A DNA stretch of 6,347 nucleotides, taken from NCBI GenBank assembly GCA_023246325.1, contig JAHFIO010000051.1:1-6347 (forward strand), given 5' to 3'. The position numbers and the translations under genes were made by a program. The stretch comes from Candidatus Uhrbacteria bacterium (GTDB lineage: Bacteria; Patescibacteriota; Patescibacteriia; 2-12-FULL-60-25). The notes beneath the pieces are model-generated. The model made no database searches. It was not told where the DNA came from and was given only the letters and a program-made list of their open reading frames with translations. Of this stretch, positions 5,976-6,347 are shown piece by piece; position 1 is the stretch's first letter, and every line of letters begins with the position of its first letter.

Positions 5976-6347
5976 TCTAGTCTTGCTTTGAGCAATAACT
6001 CGGCCATATAAAAATCAGTTATCGTGTCTATGTCTATAGAATCGGTTTTTTCAATTTTATGAAATGCGATATGCGGACCAGACATCGATTTTTGAAGCAT
6101 TATTGTGTCATAGCGTATTGCTATACAATCTGTATGAGATAAACAGAGTGGAAATAATTGACGCGGCATTCCAAAAGGTTCATCACATCCTGTCATTGTT
6201 TTCGGGCAAAACGGAATTACATATTTTTCGCTTTCATCTAAGCGCCATAATTTATATGGATGTTTAGATGCTTCACATACTGTACGAGATGATGTGGCTG
6301 TTGGATCTTGCAATAATATATTGATACATGCGTCAATGAATTCCGGT
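5969..6347 (-). CDS. Acylneuraminate (nonulosonate) cytidylyltransferase, C-terminal part (NeuA/LegF/PseF type)
   Basis: The frame is open from the right edge to the TAA at 5969-5971, giving 125 C-terminal residues of a protein that starts outside the window. The order of motifs fits CMP-sialic acid synthetases: PEFIDACINILLQDP, then SRTVCEASKHPYKLWRLDE with the conserved H-P-Y-K-x-W segment. After these come GMPRQLFPLC near the R-Q-x-x-P position, a variable strand, then SIDIDTITDFYMAELLL (complement of about 5987-6037). The two Asp residues of D-I-D (codons at 6032-6034 and 6026-6028) match the Mg2+-binding pair of the NeuA family. The enzyme would join CTP and a nine-carbon acid (Neu5Ac, legionaminic, pseudaminic or related) to give a CMP-sugar in the cytoplasm. 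Which sugar cannot be decided without the N-terminus and neighbouring biosynthetic genes. It is convergent with the flippase gene. The C-terminus is short, without an added hydrolase domain. Confidence 0.82.
   Translation of the reverse strand, partial: PEFIDACINILLQDPTATSSRTVCEASKHPYKLWRLDESEKYVIPFCPKTMTGCDEPFGMPRQLFPLCLSHTDCIAIRYDTIMLQKSMSGPHIAFHKIEKTDSIDIDTITDFYMAELLLKARLDI

Noticed and set aside
6064..6267. Plus-strand open frame at the right edge
   Set aside because: It lies opposite the cytidylyltransferase, whose HPYK-W and DIDT motifs show that the minus strand is the coding one.
1..6347. CRISPR arrays, tRNA or rRNA genes, insertion sequences, phage genes
   Set aside because: No regularly spaced repeats, tRNA-like cloverleaf arms, transposase motifs or long terminal inverted repeats were seen on either strand.

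Overview
The window comes from an AT-rich bacterial genome that uses the standard genetic code: TGA is a stop and Trp is TGG. It carries part of a cell-surface polysaccharide or glycoconjugate cluster. The genes are compact, several overlap, and none has a good Shine-Dalgarno at a normal distance. The methyltransferase and the polyprenyl-phosphate glycosyltransferase resemble versions I associate with Candidate Phyla Radiation (Patescibacteria) genomes. That lineage call is an impression from style, not from a marker gene.

The layout is four blocks of alternating strand. (1) Bases 1-2191 (+) hold the 3' end of a multi-spanning membrane protein, probably a GT39/ArnT-like glycosyltransferase, then a class I SAM methyltransferase, then a GT4 glycosyltransferase that overlaps the methyltransferase by ATGA. 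(2) Bases 2162-3001 (-) hold a GtrB/DPM1-like family 2 glycosyltransferase whose 3' end overlaps the GT4 gene tail to tail by 30 bp. (3) A 100-bp divergent intergenic region carries a good sigma70-like promoter for the minus-strand gene. It is followed by 3102-5907 (+), a GT39-like integral membrane glycosyltransferase and an overlapping Wzx/MOP-type flippase. (4) Bases 5969-6347 (-) hold the C-terminal part of an acylneuraminate (nonulosonate) cytidylyltransferase that runs off the right edge.

The genes make sense together as an inferred pathway. The GT4 enzyme extends a lipid-linked oligosaccharide on the cytoplasmic face, and the methyltransferase may modify it. The GtrB-like enzyme would charge polyprenyl phosphate with one sugar. 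That carrier is the kind of donor used outside the membrane by GT-C enzymes such as the GT39 protein encoded divergently from it. The flippase would move lipid-linked glycan across the membrane. The cytidylyltransferase would supply a CMP-activated sialic acid-like sugar.

I did not find a wholly new system. The points most worth a second look are the divergent polyprenyl-P-sugar synthase/GT39 pair and its promoter region, which has an 11-bp-spaced TTGTCA direct repeat. The others are a 14-bp sequence shared by that region and the GT4 gene, the unusually short C-terminal membrane region of the GtrB-like protein, and the CMP-nonulosonate gene at the edge.
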